Positions 1 to 9,400 of a stretch of DNA of 64,000 nucleotides are shown piece after piece; position 1 is the first letter of the stretch; the number at the start of each line of letters is the position of its first letter. The position numbers were made by a program, and so were the translations under genes. The notes under the pieces are model-generated. The model had not been told where the DNA came from and searched no databases. It was given only the letters and a program-made list of their open reading frames with translations. This DNA comes from Roseomonas sp. (GTDB taxonomy: Bacteria > Pseudomonadota > Alphaproteobacteria > Acetobacterales > Acetobacteraceae), in NCBI GenBank assembly GCA_020249265.1, contig JADCGA010000002.1, positions 1 to 64,000 on the forward strand, written 5' to 3'.

Positions 1-582
1 CCCGGCGAGCATGCCGCCATCGTGCCGCAAGCGCTGTGGAACGCCGCCCATGCATTGCTGACCATCAGCCCACGAACACGCGCCAACCGGACGCGCTGCC
101 AGACTCCTGCTTTGCTGCGTGGGTTGATTTTTGACAGCGATGGGCGGGCCATGTCGCCCACGCATACGCGGGGCCGGCGCGGCCAGCGATACCGCTACTA
201 TGTCAGCCAGTCGGTGCTGAAGGGTAGCGCCGCGGACGGGCCGGCCATTGCGCGCATCTCTGCCGGCGAAATCGAGGGCATCGTGATCGCGCAGCTGCGC
301 GGACTGTTGCGCCAGCCTGAGATAGTCCTGGGCGCCTGGCGCGCGGCACGGTTGGCGGCGCCGGGCCTGACAGAGGACGAGGCCCGGTTAGCCCTGGAAC
401 GGCTCGACCCCCTTTGGGAGGAGCTCTTTCCCGCCGAGCAGACGCGGATCCTCCGGCTTTTGGTGGATAGGGTGGATCTTGGGCCGGATGGCGCCGATGT
501 GCGGATGAAGCTGGAGGGGCTATCCAGCCTGGCGCGGGAATTGGCCGCCCCTGGCGCGGACTGGGCGAGGGCTGCCGCATGA
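1..582 (+). CDS. Serine recombinase, C-terminal part (partial)
   Basis: The reading frame is open from the first base, so the gene begins upstream of the window and only about 193 C-terminal residues are visible. The segment containing GRRGQRYRYYVS, followed by a helical tail with LFPAEQTRILRLLVDRV, matches the C-terminal region of large serine recombinases of the 'recombinase family protein' type. The cysteines of the classical zinc ribbon are absent here, as in a common proteobacterial branch of this family. These enzymes cut and rejoin DNA to integrate, excise or invert elements. The catalytic N-terminal domain is outside the window, so activity cannot be judged. The stop overlaps the next start (ATGA), implying translational coupling to the HTH gene. 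Confidence 0.8.
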   Translation, partial: PGEHAAIVPQALWNAAHALLTISPRTRANRTRCQTPALLRGLIFDSDGRAMSPTHTRGRRGQRYRYYVSQSVLKGSAADGPAIARISAGEIEGIVIAQLRGLLRQPEIVLGAWRAARLAAPGLTEDEARLALERLDPLWEELFPAEQTRILRLLVDRVDLGPDGADVRMKLEGLSSLARELAAPGADWARAAA

Positions 583-974
583 CCGGCGAGGCGCAAATGC
601 TGACCATCCGCGTGCCGCTAGCGCCCCGGAAGCTGCCCAGTGGGCGGAAGCTGGTGCTGACGCCAGAGGGGAACGCGATCGAGGCGCCGGCAAATGTGGA
701 CATCACGCTGGTCAAAGCCCTAGCGCGGGCCTTTCGCTGGCGCCGGATGATCGAAACGGGCCGGCACGCGACCGTCGCCGAGCTGGCGGCGGCGGAGAAA
801 ATCAATCCTTCCTATGTCAGCCGGGTGCTGCGGCTGACGCTGCTTTCGCCCACCATGGTCGAGGCGATACTGGCGGGGCGGCAGCCGGAGGGGGTGACGC
901 TGCCGGCGCTGCTGGAGGGGGTGCCGGTGGGGTGGGGGGAGCAGCGGGGTGTATGTTGGGGAATCATCGCCTAG
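579..974 (+). CDS. Recombinase-associated HTH protein
   Basis: A 131-residue protein coupled to the recombinase by a 4-base overlap. Residues about 62-86 (TVAELAAAEKINPSYVSRVLRL) look like a ParB-like helix-turn-helix, followed by the conserved-looking tail VEAILAGRQPEG. Similar small HTH proteins are often found directly after serine recombinases in alphaproteobacteria. I infer a role in DNA binding or regulation of the element, but no function is established from the sequence. The last third occurs again, decayed, at 3312-3434. The C-terminal GVCWGIIA is probably not conserved. Confidence 0.65.
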   Translation: MTGEAQMLTIRVPLAPRKLPSGRKLVLTPEGNAIEAPANVDITLVKALARAFRWRRMIETGRHATVAELAAAEKINPSYVSRVLRLTLLSPTMVEAILAGRQPEGVTLPALLEGVPVGWGEQRGVCWGIIA

Positions 975-1151
975 CTGCCGCTGTCTTGAGCAGATTATGG
1001 AGACTTTTCCTGGCGTCTCCAAAAATAGCAACCAGCCCGAAGGCAGGCCTCTTTCATGTTTCACTTCAAAAACACAATACGTTGATGCTTGGGAAGAAAG
1101 CTACTAGCGTTCAGCTTATCTTGGAATAACCAAAGCTAGCGCGAGGCATCT

Positions 1152-3095
1152 TTGAAAATCTCCACCATCCTGGACCATATCGACAATGGTCACATGGCTT
1201 TGCCGGAATTTCAGCGCGGCTACGTTTGGAATCGGGACCAAGTGCGGGGTCTATTCGATTCGCTTTACAGGCGTCACCCGGTAGGAGGATTACTCGTCTG
1301 GGCCACTGAAGCCCAGACCGCAGCTCACCGCGGCGAGGGTCAGCTCGCGTCTGGAATTGTGAAGCTGCTTCTCGATGGACAGCAGCGCATGACAACGCTT
1401 TACGGAGTTATTCGTGGCCGTCCGCCTAAATTTTTCGATGGCCAAGCCCAGGCATTCACAAGCCTTCAATTCCACCTGGGGTCGGAGACATTTGCATTCT
1501 ATCAGCCCATTAAGATGCAAGACGACCCGCTTTGGATTGATGTCACGGAACTGATGAAAGCAGGCACGGCGGGCTTGGGGGCATTTGTCGCTCGGCTGTC
1601 AACTTTACCTCAGCATACGGCACAGCTGGGTGATTTTTTTGGCCGCCTCAGTAAACTATTGAGTATCGCAGACATTGATCTCCATATCGAAGAAGTTACC
1701 GGGGCGGATAAGACTCTAGATGTCGTGGTGGACATATTTAATCGGGTAAATAGTGGTGGCACCAAGCTTTCGAAGGGTGACTTAGCGTTGGCGAAAATCT
1801 GCGCCGAATGGCCGGAGGCTCGCGATACGATGAAAGCAAAGATCAGGGAATGGTCTGCCGCAGGTTATCAATTTAATCTCGATTGGCTCTTACGTTCGGT
1901 GAATACCATATTGACCGGAGAGGCAAAATTCAGCTTTCTCCACGATAAGGACGCCGTTGCTATCAAAGACGGCCTGAAACGGACCAAGAAGCATATAGAT
2001 ACGGTTTTGAATCTTATTTCTGGGCGATTGGGCCTTGATCATGATCAGGTGTTTTTTGGACGTTTTGGTGTCCCCGTGATGGTTCGCTACCTTGATCAAA
2101 AGACGGGAACCCTCAATGCTAAAGAGCGCGATAAACTTCTTTTCTGGTATGCGCAGGCCGGAATGTGGGGTCGCTTTTCTGGATCAACGGAAACCGTAAT
2201 TGATCAGGACCTCGCGGCTTTGGAAGGAAAAGACGGAGGCCTCGACGCTCTCCTTGAGCAGTTACGCCTCTGGCATGGCGGACTAAAGGTTGAACCTGGG
2301 CATTTTACGGGGTGGAGTCTTGGTGCGCGCTTCTATCCCGTTCTTTATATGCTAACGCGAATGGGCGGCGCTCGTGATTGGGGTACAGGCCTCCCCCTCA
2401 AGGCCACTCTTCTCGGTAAAATGAATCGGTTAGAGGTACATCATATTTTTCCGAAAGCTCAACTATATAAATTAAAACATCGACAACCAGAAGTGAATGC
2501 GCTGGCAAATTTTTGCTTTCTCACTAAGGATACAAACCTTAGTATCAGTGACCGTAGGCCTGAAAATTACTTCCCCGAGATAGAGGAAAGTCATCCGGGC
2601 ACCCTGGCCTCGCAGTGGATTCCCATGGACCCTGCACTTTGGAAAATGGACCGCTATCTCGATTTCCTCGATGCGCGTAAGGCTTTGCTCGCGGAAGAGG
2701 CCAACAAGTGTTTCGCTGATCTTTTGCATGGCGAGACTCATTGGGTTGGAGAAGTTGCTCCGGTATCCGCCAGTTTTCCGGCTGTCATCGGAGGGCTGAC
2801 AAGCGAATCCGAGGAACTTCAGATCGAGGAACTGAATGAGTGGATTGGGGCGAAAGGCTTGATGCGAGGAGTTATCGCCTTTGACTGCTCTGACCCGAAT
2901 ACGGGCAATCAACTCGCGGTCTTTGATCTCGCTTGGCCCGAAGGCCTGCAACAGGGCCTTACAGCGCCTGTCGCTCTGCTGCTCAATGAAACTACAGATA
3001 TTGTGGCCTTCGCAAGCGCCCATGGGTTTCGTTGCTTCACCTCCGTCGCAGCCTTGAAGGCTTACGTATCCTCGGAGATTCTGCAGCCGGATTAG
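1152..3095 (+). CDS. GmrSD-like DUF262/HNH endonuclease
   Basis: A 647-residue protein. The DUF262 (GmrS/ParB-like NTPase) domain is marked by PEFQRGYVW at residues 18-26 and LLLDGQQRMTTLYG at 72-85, with FNRVNSGGTKLSKGD further on. The second half has a DUF1524-like HNH signature, HHIFPK at about 430-435 with asparagines at 453 and 462. This is the single-chain layout of type IV, modification-dependent GmrSD restriction enzymes, which cut modified phage DNA in the cytoplasm. About 130 C-terminal residues after the HNH region are unassigned. The TTG start is chosen because GCGAGG lies a few bases upstream and the frame matches the family N-terminus. Base composition is clearly more AT-rich than in the neighbours, suggesting separate acquisition. 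The target is unknown. Confidence 0.8.
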   Translation: MKISTILDHIDNGHMALPEFQRGYVWNRDQVRGLFDSLYRRHPVGGLLVWATEAQTAAHRGEGQLASGIVKLLLDGQQRMTTLYGVIRGRPPKFFDGQAQAFTSLQFHLGSETFAFYQPIKMQDDPLWIDVTELMKAGTAGLGAFVARLSTLPQHTAQLGDFFGRLSKLLSIADIDLHIEEVTGADKTLDVVVDIFNRVNSGGTKLSKGDLALAKICAEWPEARDTMKAKIREWSAAGYQFNLDWLLRSVNTILTGEAKFSFLHDKDAVAIKDGLKRTKKHIDTVLNLISGRLGLDHDQVFFGRFGVPVMVRYLDQKTGTLNAKERDKLLFWYAQAGMWGRFSGSTETVIDQDLAALEGKDGGLDALLEQLRLWHGGLKVEPGHFTGWSLGARFYPVLYMLTRMGGARDWGTGLPLKATLLGKMNRLEVHHIFPKAQLYKLKHRQPEVNALANFCFLTKDTNLSISDRRPENYFPEIEESHPGTLASQWIPMDPALWKMDRYLDFLDARKALLAEEANKCFADLLHGETHWVGEVAPVSASFPAVIGGLTSESEELQIEELNEWIGAKGLMRGVIAFDCSDPNTGNQLAVFDLAWPEGLQQGLTAPVALLLNETTDIVAFASAHGFRCFTSVAALKAYVSSEILQPD

Positions 3096-3311
3096 GCTAG
3101 ATGCAGCCTTGATGTTGGCAAGTACTCCGAGGGGGCGTTACTCAGAAGGCGAAAGAGGCCGGTGCTAGCCTTGACTGCGCAAACTTGGTGCCAGCAAGCC
3201 CACGTAAATCCGCACCCGGAACGAGATCAAGCTCCAACTAAGGCCATGGCCCGCAGCCGGGTTGCGCATTTTGGGAGGAATCGTGGAGGCGCAGCTGGCT
3301 GCAAAAGGTTT

Positions 3312-3434
3312 CGCAGGCTCCAATTCATTTTTCCGTCAGGCATGGCTGCGGCGATCTTGGACGGGCGGCAGCCGGAGGGGGTACCAGTGGGGAGGGAGAA
3401 GCAGCGGTTAACTTGGTCGGCCATTGCGGTTTGA
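3312..3434 (+). pseudogene. Decayed tail of a second HTH gene
   Basis: In one frame this stretch reads RRLQFIFPSGMAAAILDGRQPEG, then GVPVGREKQR, and ends at TGA. It aligns with the tail of the HTH protein at 579-974 (LRLTLLSPTMVEAILAGRQPEG and GVPVGWGEQRG), with about nine residues deleted in between. The nucleotide match is also clear, for example gggcggcagccggaggggg in both. No HTH domain precedes it, so it is a remnant of another copy of the recombinase-linked gene and not a functional gene. Confidence 0.65.
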
Positions 3435-3443
3435 TCCATTGGC

Positions 3444-6353
3444 TCACCACCCCTCAGCCATGAGCTGGGAGACGTCACGCCTAGAAATAACGCGCGAGCA
3501 CGATTCCCATCCCGCGTGCCAAGCACGCTCTTCGGCGGTAAGCTCGGTCCCGGTCGCTGTTCCACCCCATCGCAGAGAAAAGGCATTCGCGGTGCGCCGC
3601 TTCTCAATGAAGGTGTCGAGCTCGCGGTCTAGCGCGGAGGCGTCGTCGATCCAGCTGTCCTCGATGACGTCAGGGAGTTGGCCAAACAAGTCAAAGCGGT
3701 CGCGCATCCTTCTTGAGAGCCGATCATAGACGACTTCATCTCGCGTGCCAGCGTACACCATGTTCAGCATGTCCACGGTATCGCGGCGCTGACCGAACCG
3801 CTTTATTCGACCAATTCGCTGCTCGAGGCGCGATGGGTTCCATGGCAGGTCCATGTTGACCAAGGTGCCCAGTGTCTGAAGATTCAATCCTTCACAGGCG
3901 GCGTCAGTGGCGACAACAAGACGAATAGCGCCCTCACGAACGGTTCGCTTTATGTCGTCACGCGGGCAGGCGACAAACTGACCGTCGCGGAACACGCCTG
4001 AGCGACCTGCGCCAGCGTAAACAGCAACCGGGGTCGTTGGCAGTTCTGCGGCAAGCGAAGTCGCTGCCCAAAATACAGTGTCGAAAAACTGGCTGAAGAC
4101 GATAGCGCCGTGGCGCAGCCAATCGCGCTCGATGAGAAAGTGCCGCAAGACGCGCCACTTCGGATCGGCGGCTGGACTGTTGCGCGGTTGGGCTACGATG
4201 TCCTCCAGAAGGACGATGGCTTCACGCAATTCTTCCTTCTCGTCGTCCATGTCGCTACCGAGTGCGGCAAGCTGATCGGGCAGTAATTCCTCATTGTCGT
4301 CTTCCCGGAAGGAGTTCCCAGCGCGCAGGCGCTCAAAGCCGATTGCCTCCGGAGATTGGCCGGCTGCTGCACCACGCGGATCAGGGTCGCCCAGCAGGAC
4401 GCGGGATGTCGCCAATCCTGACGCAGCGGACGAACATATCCGCTGAAGGAGGAGGCTCTTTATGTACCCAGCGCCGCGCTTGCGTGATGCCAGCGCCTCG
4501 CAGAAACGCCCTGCCGCCGCAAGCGCAGCTTCCAACTGTGGTGAAGTCGCGATGCCTCGACCGCCCTCTGTGAAGAAGGCCTTTGTTTGAGGGTCGCGCT
4601 CGGCATCGTTCGGATGCAGATCCACGGCGACCGGTCTCAGCAGCCCCGCTTGCTCCAGGTCTTTGCGACGGCGGAGAATTGTGTGCCGAACTATCGGGTT
4701 ATTGTTCTGTAGAAAGCCTAGACCGTCCCGATCGTACATAAGCCGGTCTTCAATCTCCTCGCGCGCCATGCCTGCTCCAAGCGCGGTCCAGGGACGGTCA
4801 GTAGAGAAGGTCCCGTCGTCGAGGTTCAAGTCTTGTCGCAGGATCCCGAACACCGGGTCGCGCTCGCGGCGGCTGGGGATGGCGTGACGCAGCCACTCCC
4901 AGGCGGCGTCGACACCTCTGGGCCGCACACGGCCAGAAACTATGTCCACCGCATCCGGCAGTCGGCGCCAAGGGCTGAGCGGTGGACCGAGAACGTGCCC
5001 AGCTCCTGCATCAAGAATTTCGAGCAAATCCCAAAGTTCGCGGATGTCGGTCTGGATTGGGGTTGCCGTACCCAGCAGCACGTGTCGCGCCTTCGACGCA
5101 GCCCGGCCCATAAACCGGAGAAGATTGTTCGGCCGGCGATCGCCGTTGCCCTCTGTCTGCGCCCGCGCCCGGTGGGCCTCGTCGAGGATCAATGTGCCGA
5201 AAGCAGCGGATTCACCGCGGCTGGCGCGGCGGCGTAGCAATACCTCGGCTTCGGGCGCTTGTTTAAAAATGAGGCCTGTTGAGACGATGGCGATGCGACA
5301 CGGGCAGCGCGCGACGCCCTCCGCTCCGCCGCCACGGATGAAGTTGCCGTCCTGGTCGACCCAATCCTTTCGCGCCGAGAGCCACCGCGCTGATGGTATC
5401 CCTAGCCGATCCTTCAGCTCTGTCTGCCACTGCTCGCAGAGGGGAGCCGGCGTCAGGATCAAAGCTGGGCCGTCGCCGAGCAAGCTGGCGACGAGCGCGG
5501 ACGTTGCGAGCGAAAGGGTCTTTCCGACCCCAACCTCGTCGGCGAGCAGCAGCCTCGCCTTGCCATACCAATCCCGGTGTCTGAGGAACTCAGCGACAAA
5601 TGCCTTCTGCCAAGGCTGCAGGCCTTCACCTGCGCGGGCGATTGGCGCCTCCGCCATGGCCGCCGCCGGCAACTGCCAGGCCGTGCAATCAGGCACTGAG
5701 ATCTCTTCACGCTCGGCGCAGCGCTCCACTTCGCGGATGATTGCCTGGGGCAATGGCACCGCCTTGTCCCAAAGAAACTCGAATTCCTCCTGGGTCCAGG
5801 CGATGCCCTCTGGGGAAGTGTCTTCCCACAGGATCTCGTAGTGCTTTCGCCAGGCATCGAGCGTCTCGTTTACTGACCCCATGAAGCAGGTCTTCGCGCC
5901 ACTCCGGGCCGTGATGATGCCGGCCTTGCCGTGGACCAATGGTGCGGTGGTGCGGTCAACCACCCGGATCTGAACCTTCGCTTCGCCATTCCCATCCCGG
6001 GCGGAAAGCAACTCAGCCAGCTTGCGGTAGCGCGTCCGGTGCAGCAGGCTTTCGATTTCTAGCGGCAACTCGCCACGGCCGCCCTCCCACCAGCGGGCAA
6101 CCAGCGCTTGTTCTCGGATAGCCTGCGAGGTCCGCAAGTCATCGGGGTCGAGGTCTGAATTGCAAACAATACGCACCCGATCGATTTTCGCGATCTCTTC
6201 CGCCGCGACCTCGAAGATCGAGCTACGGAAGTACCCCGCAATCCGGTCATAGGTTGCCGCATCCCGCAAACGGTCCCTCAGAAAGGCGTGGTCCAGCCGT
6301 TCGCGGCGAGACGAGAAGCGGCGAAGCGTCGCAACAGGGGACTCTGACGTCAT
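3444..6353 (-). CDS. PLD-SNF2 helicase of antiphage operon
   Basis: A 969-residue protein. The N-terminus (about 1-200) resembles a phospholipase D-like domain with one HxK motif (HGK at 141-143, then MGSVNET). The rest is an SNF2-type superfamily 2 motor: DEVGVGKT at 272-279, DEAH at 391-394, GTATPIQT, and a C-terminal helicase half with SRLEQRIGRIKRFGQ. It probably translocates on DNA and may nick or sense it through the PLD part, as the effector arm of the operon. The ATG at 6353 is preferred because GAGG precedes it by about 7 bases. A GTG at 6461 would add 36 residues lacking family features. It is the last gene of the four-gene operon, 136 bases after the methyltransferase stop. Related proteins include BrxHI and DrmD of BREX and DISARM. 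Confidence 0.85.
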   Translation of the reverse strand: MTSESPVATLRRFSSRRERLDHAFLRDRLRDAATYDRIAGYFRSSIFEVAAEEIAKIDRVRIVCNSDLDPDDLRTSQAIREQALVARWWEGGRGELPLEIESLLHRTRYRKLAELLSARDGNGEAKVQIRVVDRTTAPLVHGKAGIITARSGAKTCFMGSVNETLDAWRKHYEILWEDTSPEGIAWTQEEFEFLWDKAVPLPQAIIREVERCAEREEISVPDCTAWQLPAAAMAEAPIARAGEGLQPWQKAFVAEFLRHRDWYGKARLLLADEVGVGKTLSLATSALVASLLGDGPALILTPAPLCEQWQTELKDRLGIPSARWLSARKDWVDQDGNFIRGGGAEGVARCPCRIAIVSTGLIFKQAPEAEVLLRRRASRGESAAFGTLILDEAHRARAQTEGNGDRRPNNLLRFMGRAASKARHVLLGTATPIQTDIRELWDLLEILDAGAGHVLGPPLSPWRRLPDAVDIVSGRVRPRGVDAAWEWLRHAIPSRRERDPVFGILRQDLNLDDGTFSTDRPWTALGAGMAREEIEDRLMYDRDGLGFLQNNNPIVRHTILRRRKDLEQAGLLRPVAVDLHPNDAERDPQTKAFFTEGGRGIATSPQLEAALAAAGRFCEALASRKRGAGYIKSLLLQRICSSAASGLATSRVLLGDPDPRGAAAGQSPEAIGFERLRAGNSFREDDNEELLPDQLAALGSDMDDEKEELREAIVLLEDIVAQPRNSPAADPKWRVLRHFLIERDWLRHGAIVFSQFFDTVFWAATSLAAELPTTPVAVYAGAGRSGVFRDGQFVACPRDDIKRTVREGAIRLVVATDAACEGLNLQTLGTLVNMDLPWNPSRLEQRIGRIKRFGQRRDTVDMLNMVYAGTRDEVVYDRLSRRMRDRFDLFGQLPDVIEDSWIDDASALDRELDTFIEKRRTANAFSLRWGGTATGTELTAEERAWHAGWESCSRVISRRDVSQLMAEGW

Positions 6354-6489
6354 CGGACCTCGCCGGAAAAGTGGACCGTCTGCGCCCAGGTGGAAAGTGG
6401 GGCGGAAGACTTCGGCGCCGCACCAAACGTGGTTAAGGAGCAGCTCTGGAACAAACTGCACCTCACCCCACGCATGGCGGCCCGATCCC

Positions 6490-9400
6490 TCAACCCACCT
6501 GGACCCGTTCGGTCCGGATCAATTCCGCAAGCACGCGTGCGGCTTCCGCTTCCTCCGGACGGGATGTCTGCTGGCTACGGCCGAGCCAGGTCGCGATCGC
6601 CATTGCGTCGGCGCGGCGGCGCATCCACTCCGGGCCGAATAGATCACGAAGCGCATGGATGGCGGCAGCGCCGGCCTCGCCTGGGTCCTGCTGGGTTGCT
6701 GCGGCCTGGACCAAGCCGCGGACGGCGAACAACACCGGCCGGATCAGGCCGCCGGCGAATTCGTGCCCCTCCATCACCGCCCGCCCGAAAGCGACCGCGC
6801 CCCGCAGACGCGCATGGTTCGCGCTAGCCTCCTCCATGAGCGGGCGCCAATCGGTGCAGCGGAATGCCTTGGCAAAGGTCTGGTACTCGTCGAGCTTGGC
6901 AGAAGTCCCTGATGGGCGGGCTCCCTCGATCTCGGCCATCTTCAGCCAGAACCGCTCACTGGCATTGTTAAGCCGCTCCCACAGGGCTCTGTCGAAACCT
7001 GCGGGCACCAGCAGCTCGGCTGCGGTTTGCACGGCGAGCTCAATCATGCGGCCGACGATGCCGGTCTCGCCACGCCGGTCCCCTTGGGCGCGCGGGCGCA
7101 GTGCCGCGCGGGTCATGTCCTCGCCGTCGATCTTCGTGTAGCCGGTCAAAACCTCCAGCGCAGCGGCATAACCGGCCATCTGAATGTCCGAAGAGGAGAA
7201 GGCGTGTTCGCCCCGGTCGCGCAGGGCCTCCGCGTCCAGCGCCAGAAGGCGGTTGACCTGCTCCTCGACGCGGAACTTCAACTCCGGCACGAGGTCATTG
7301 GTCCAGGCGCTCTCCTCGCCTGCGCGTTTCCGCAACACCAGCAGGACGGTGCCCTGCACATGACCTTCGGCGCGAAAGGCGTTCTCCGCTTCGGTCGAGA
7401 CATACCAAGCCGCGCTGACCTGCAACCCGGCAGACCAGACGATTTCGGCCATATCGGCCCAGACCTGGGCATCCTGGTGAGTGAACATGCACACATGCAG
7501 TCCGTTCGCCGGCATCGCCGCCGCCATGGCGGACATTGCCTTCGCCATATCGGCTCGGAATTTCTCGCCACTGCCTTGGATGGCATAGGGCCGCAGACTG
7601 TCCCAGGTCCACTCGGCGAAATCGCCCGGTGCATTGCGGCGCAGCCAGGCGATGAAGAACTCGGTGATCTCGTGATAATGGACAGCGTCTGCGTAGGGCG
7701 GATCGTAGATCCAGAAATCGGACTGACATTCAAGGGCAGTTGCCGAGTGTACCGAAAGCCTACTCATCCCATTAGAAGGCGAGAGAGGTGCCTGCTCCAC
7801 GATGAACTCGAAAAGGCCAGCAAACGATCTTCCGGCGTAGCTATAGTTCGTGTTGAAAGCCTGATTGTAAAAGACGTTTTGGACCGTATCGGCAGACGGT
7901 GCGACGCCGATTTTTCCAGCGTGGCCGACGTTCCATCTGCAGAGCCGCGATGTCCTGTCGAGCACCGTGCACAAGGTGAGGGCCATGGCGGGTTCGCGAA
8001 TCTGGTCCTTCAATAGCGAGAGCATCAGCAGTTGACGCGGCGTAAATAGGTGATGCCAGTGAGTCCAGCCACGCGTACGAATCGGCTCGTCGGTCTTCTC
8101 GCCCGGCTCGATCCGCATGTCGGGCACCAACCCCGCCGCCTGCCAGCCAGCTATCCGGTCCTCTACCAGCGCACGTAGCCGCGCCTCGCGTGCTAAATCT
8201 GCAGCGTCCGGGGCAGCGAACCACGTGGTCGGCCTCGCCTTGCCCTCGGCTAGGTCCTCCGCGCTCATCCACTGGATGCAGAACAACCGCTCCAGAAAGA
8301 TGTCACCACCGCGCCAAGCTCCCGGCGCGCTACCGGGTAGAACGGCCACGGCTGTCGCATCCCATTCCGGCTCGATGGGCGCCACGTCATGCAATCCCCA
8401 GGGACGCAGAAGGTTTGCTGGCTCGCCATCGGACCCTGGCTGACCTTCGCCATCACGCCGCAGTCGCCCCATGGGAATGCGCCACTCCCGCTCCTCACCA
8501 CCGGGGGTAGGGGCCAGGCGAAAAACCACATCGGGGTCCATTCGGGCCGACTTGACCACAGTTCCAAGCTCCGCGGCCTTCATGGTCGCAGCCGAAGCCC
8601 CGTCCTCGATCAGGATGTCGAAGCGCTTGCGGAGGTGATCCGGCACCAGCCGCGCCACGGTCCGGCGATTGCGACTGATCAACAGGGAAGGCAGCAGCGG
8701 CACGCGCCAGCCGGTCTGTGGGTCCACCACCTCGATGCAATACAGGAAGGCCTTCGCGCGGTTGCCACGCTCGTCATGCTCTATCCCGAGGCGTGTAATC
8801 TCAGCGTCCACCTCTCGTGCCACGCGGCGCTGTTCCTCAGCGACGCGCGCGCGGGTCTCCGGCGATGCACCGATGATGTTCAGTGCGCCCCAAGTCAGCA
8901 TGGCCGCCACGGGGTTCAGGTCGCTCGCCACGACGCCACAGCCAAGGCGTGCGGCCTCGAAGGGGATTGACCCGCCACCAGCAAAGGGATCACCCACCAC
9001 TGGCGCATGGCCAAAGCGGGCGACGCCAAGTTGCCGGATCAACTCTGGCAAGGTTTCCGCCGTAGTGCCCAGCCGCGCATTCGCCTCGCCCAGGACGCCC
9101 GCATAAAGAGGGTCAGCCGGATCGCCGAGCGTTTCGATTTCCTCAGGTCGTTTGCATACGAACACCTTCTCGGCGAAGCTCATTGCGTCGAAGGCGCGCG
9201 CCTTTAGCGCCTCGCGCTCCGCCTTGATACCGGCGCGTTCCAGCTTCCGCTCGGCTGGACGCAGGTGCGACACATTGATTTTGCGCCAGCGCCACCGCTG
9301 TGCGCCGGTTGTTGGGGGTTCCTCCGCTTCGTCGCCGCCCTCTTCCTCTTCATCATCTGCTTCCGCGTCGGCTGCCAAAGGCTTAGGCTCGATGTGCGGT

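Noticed and set aside
998-1021. Hairpin ggagac/gtctcc after the HTH gene as a terminator
   Set aside because: The stem is short with a 10-base loop and has no T run on either strand.
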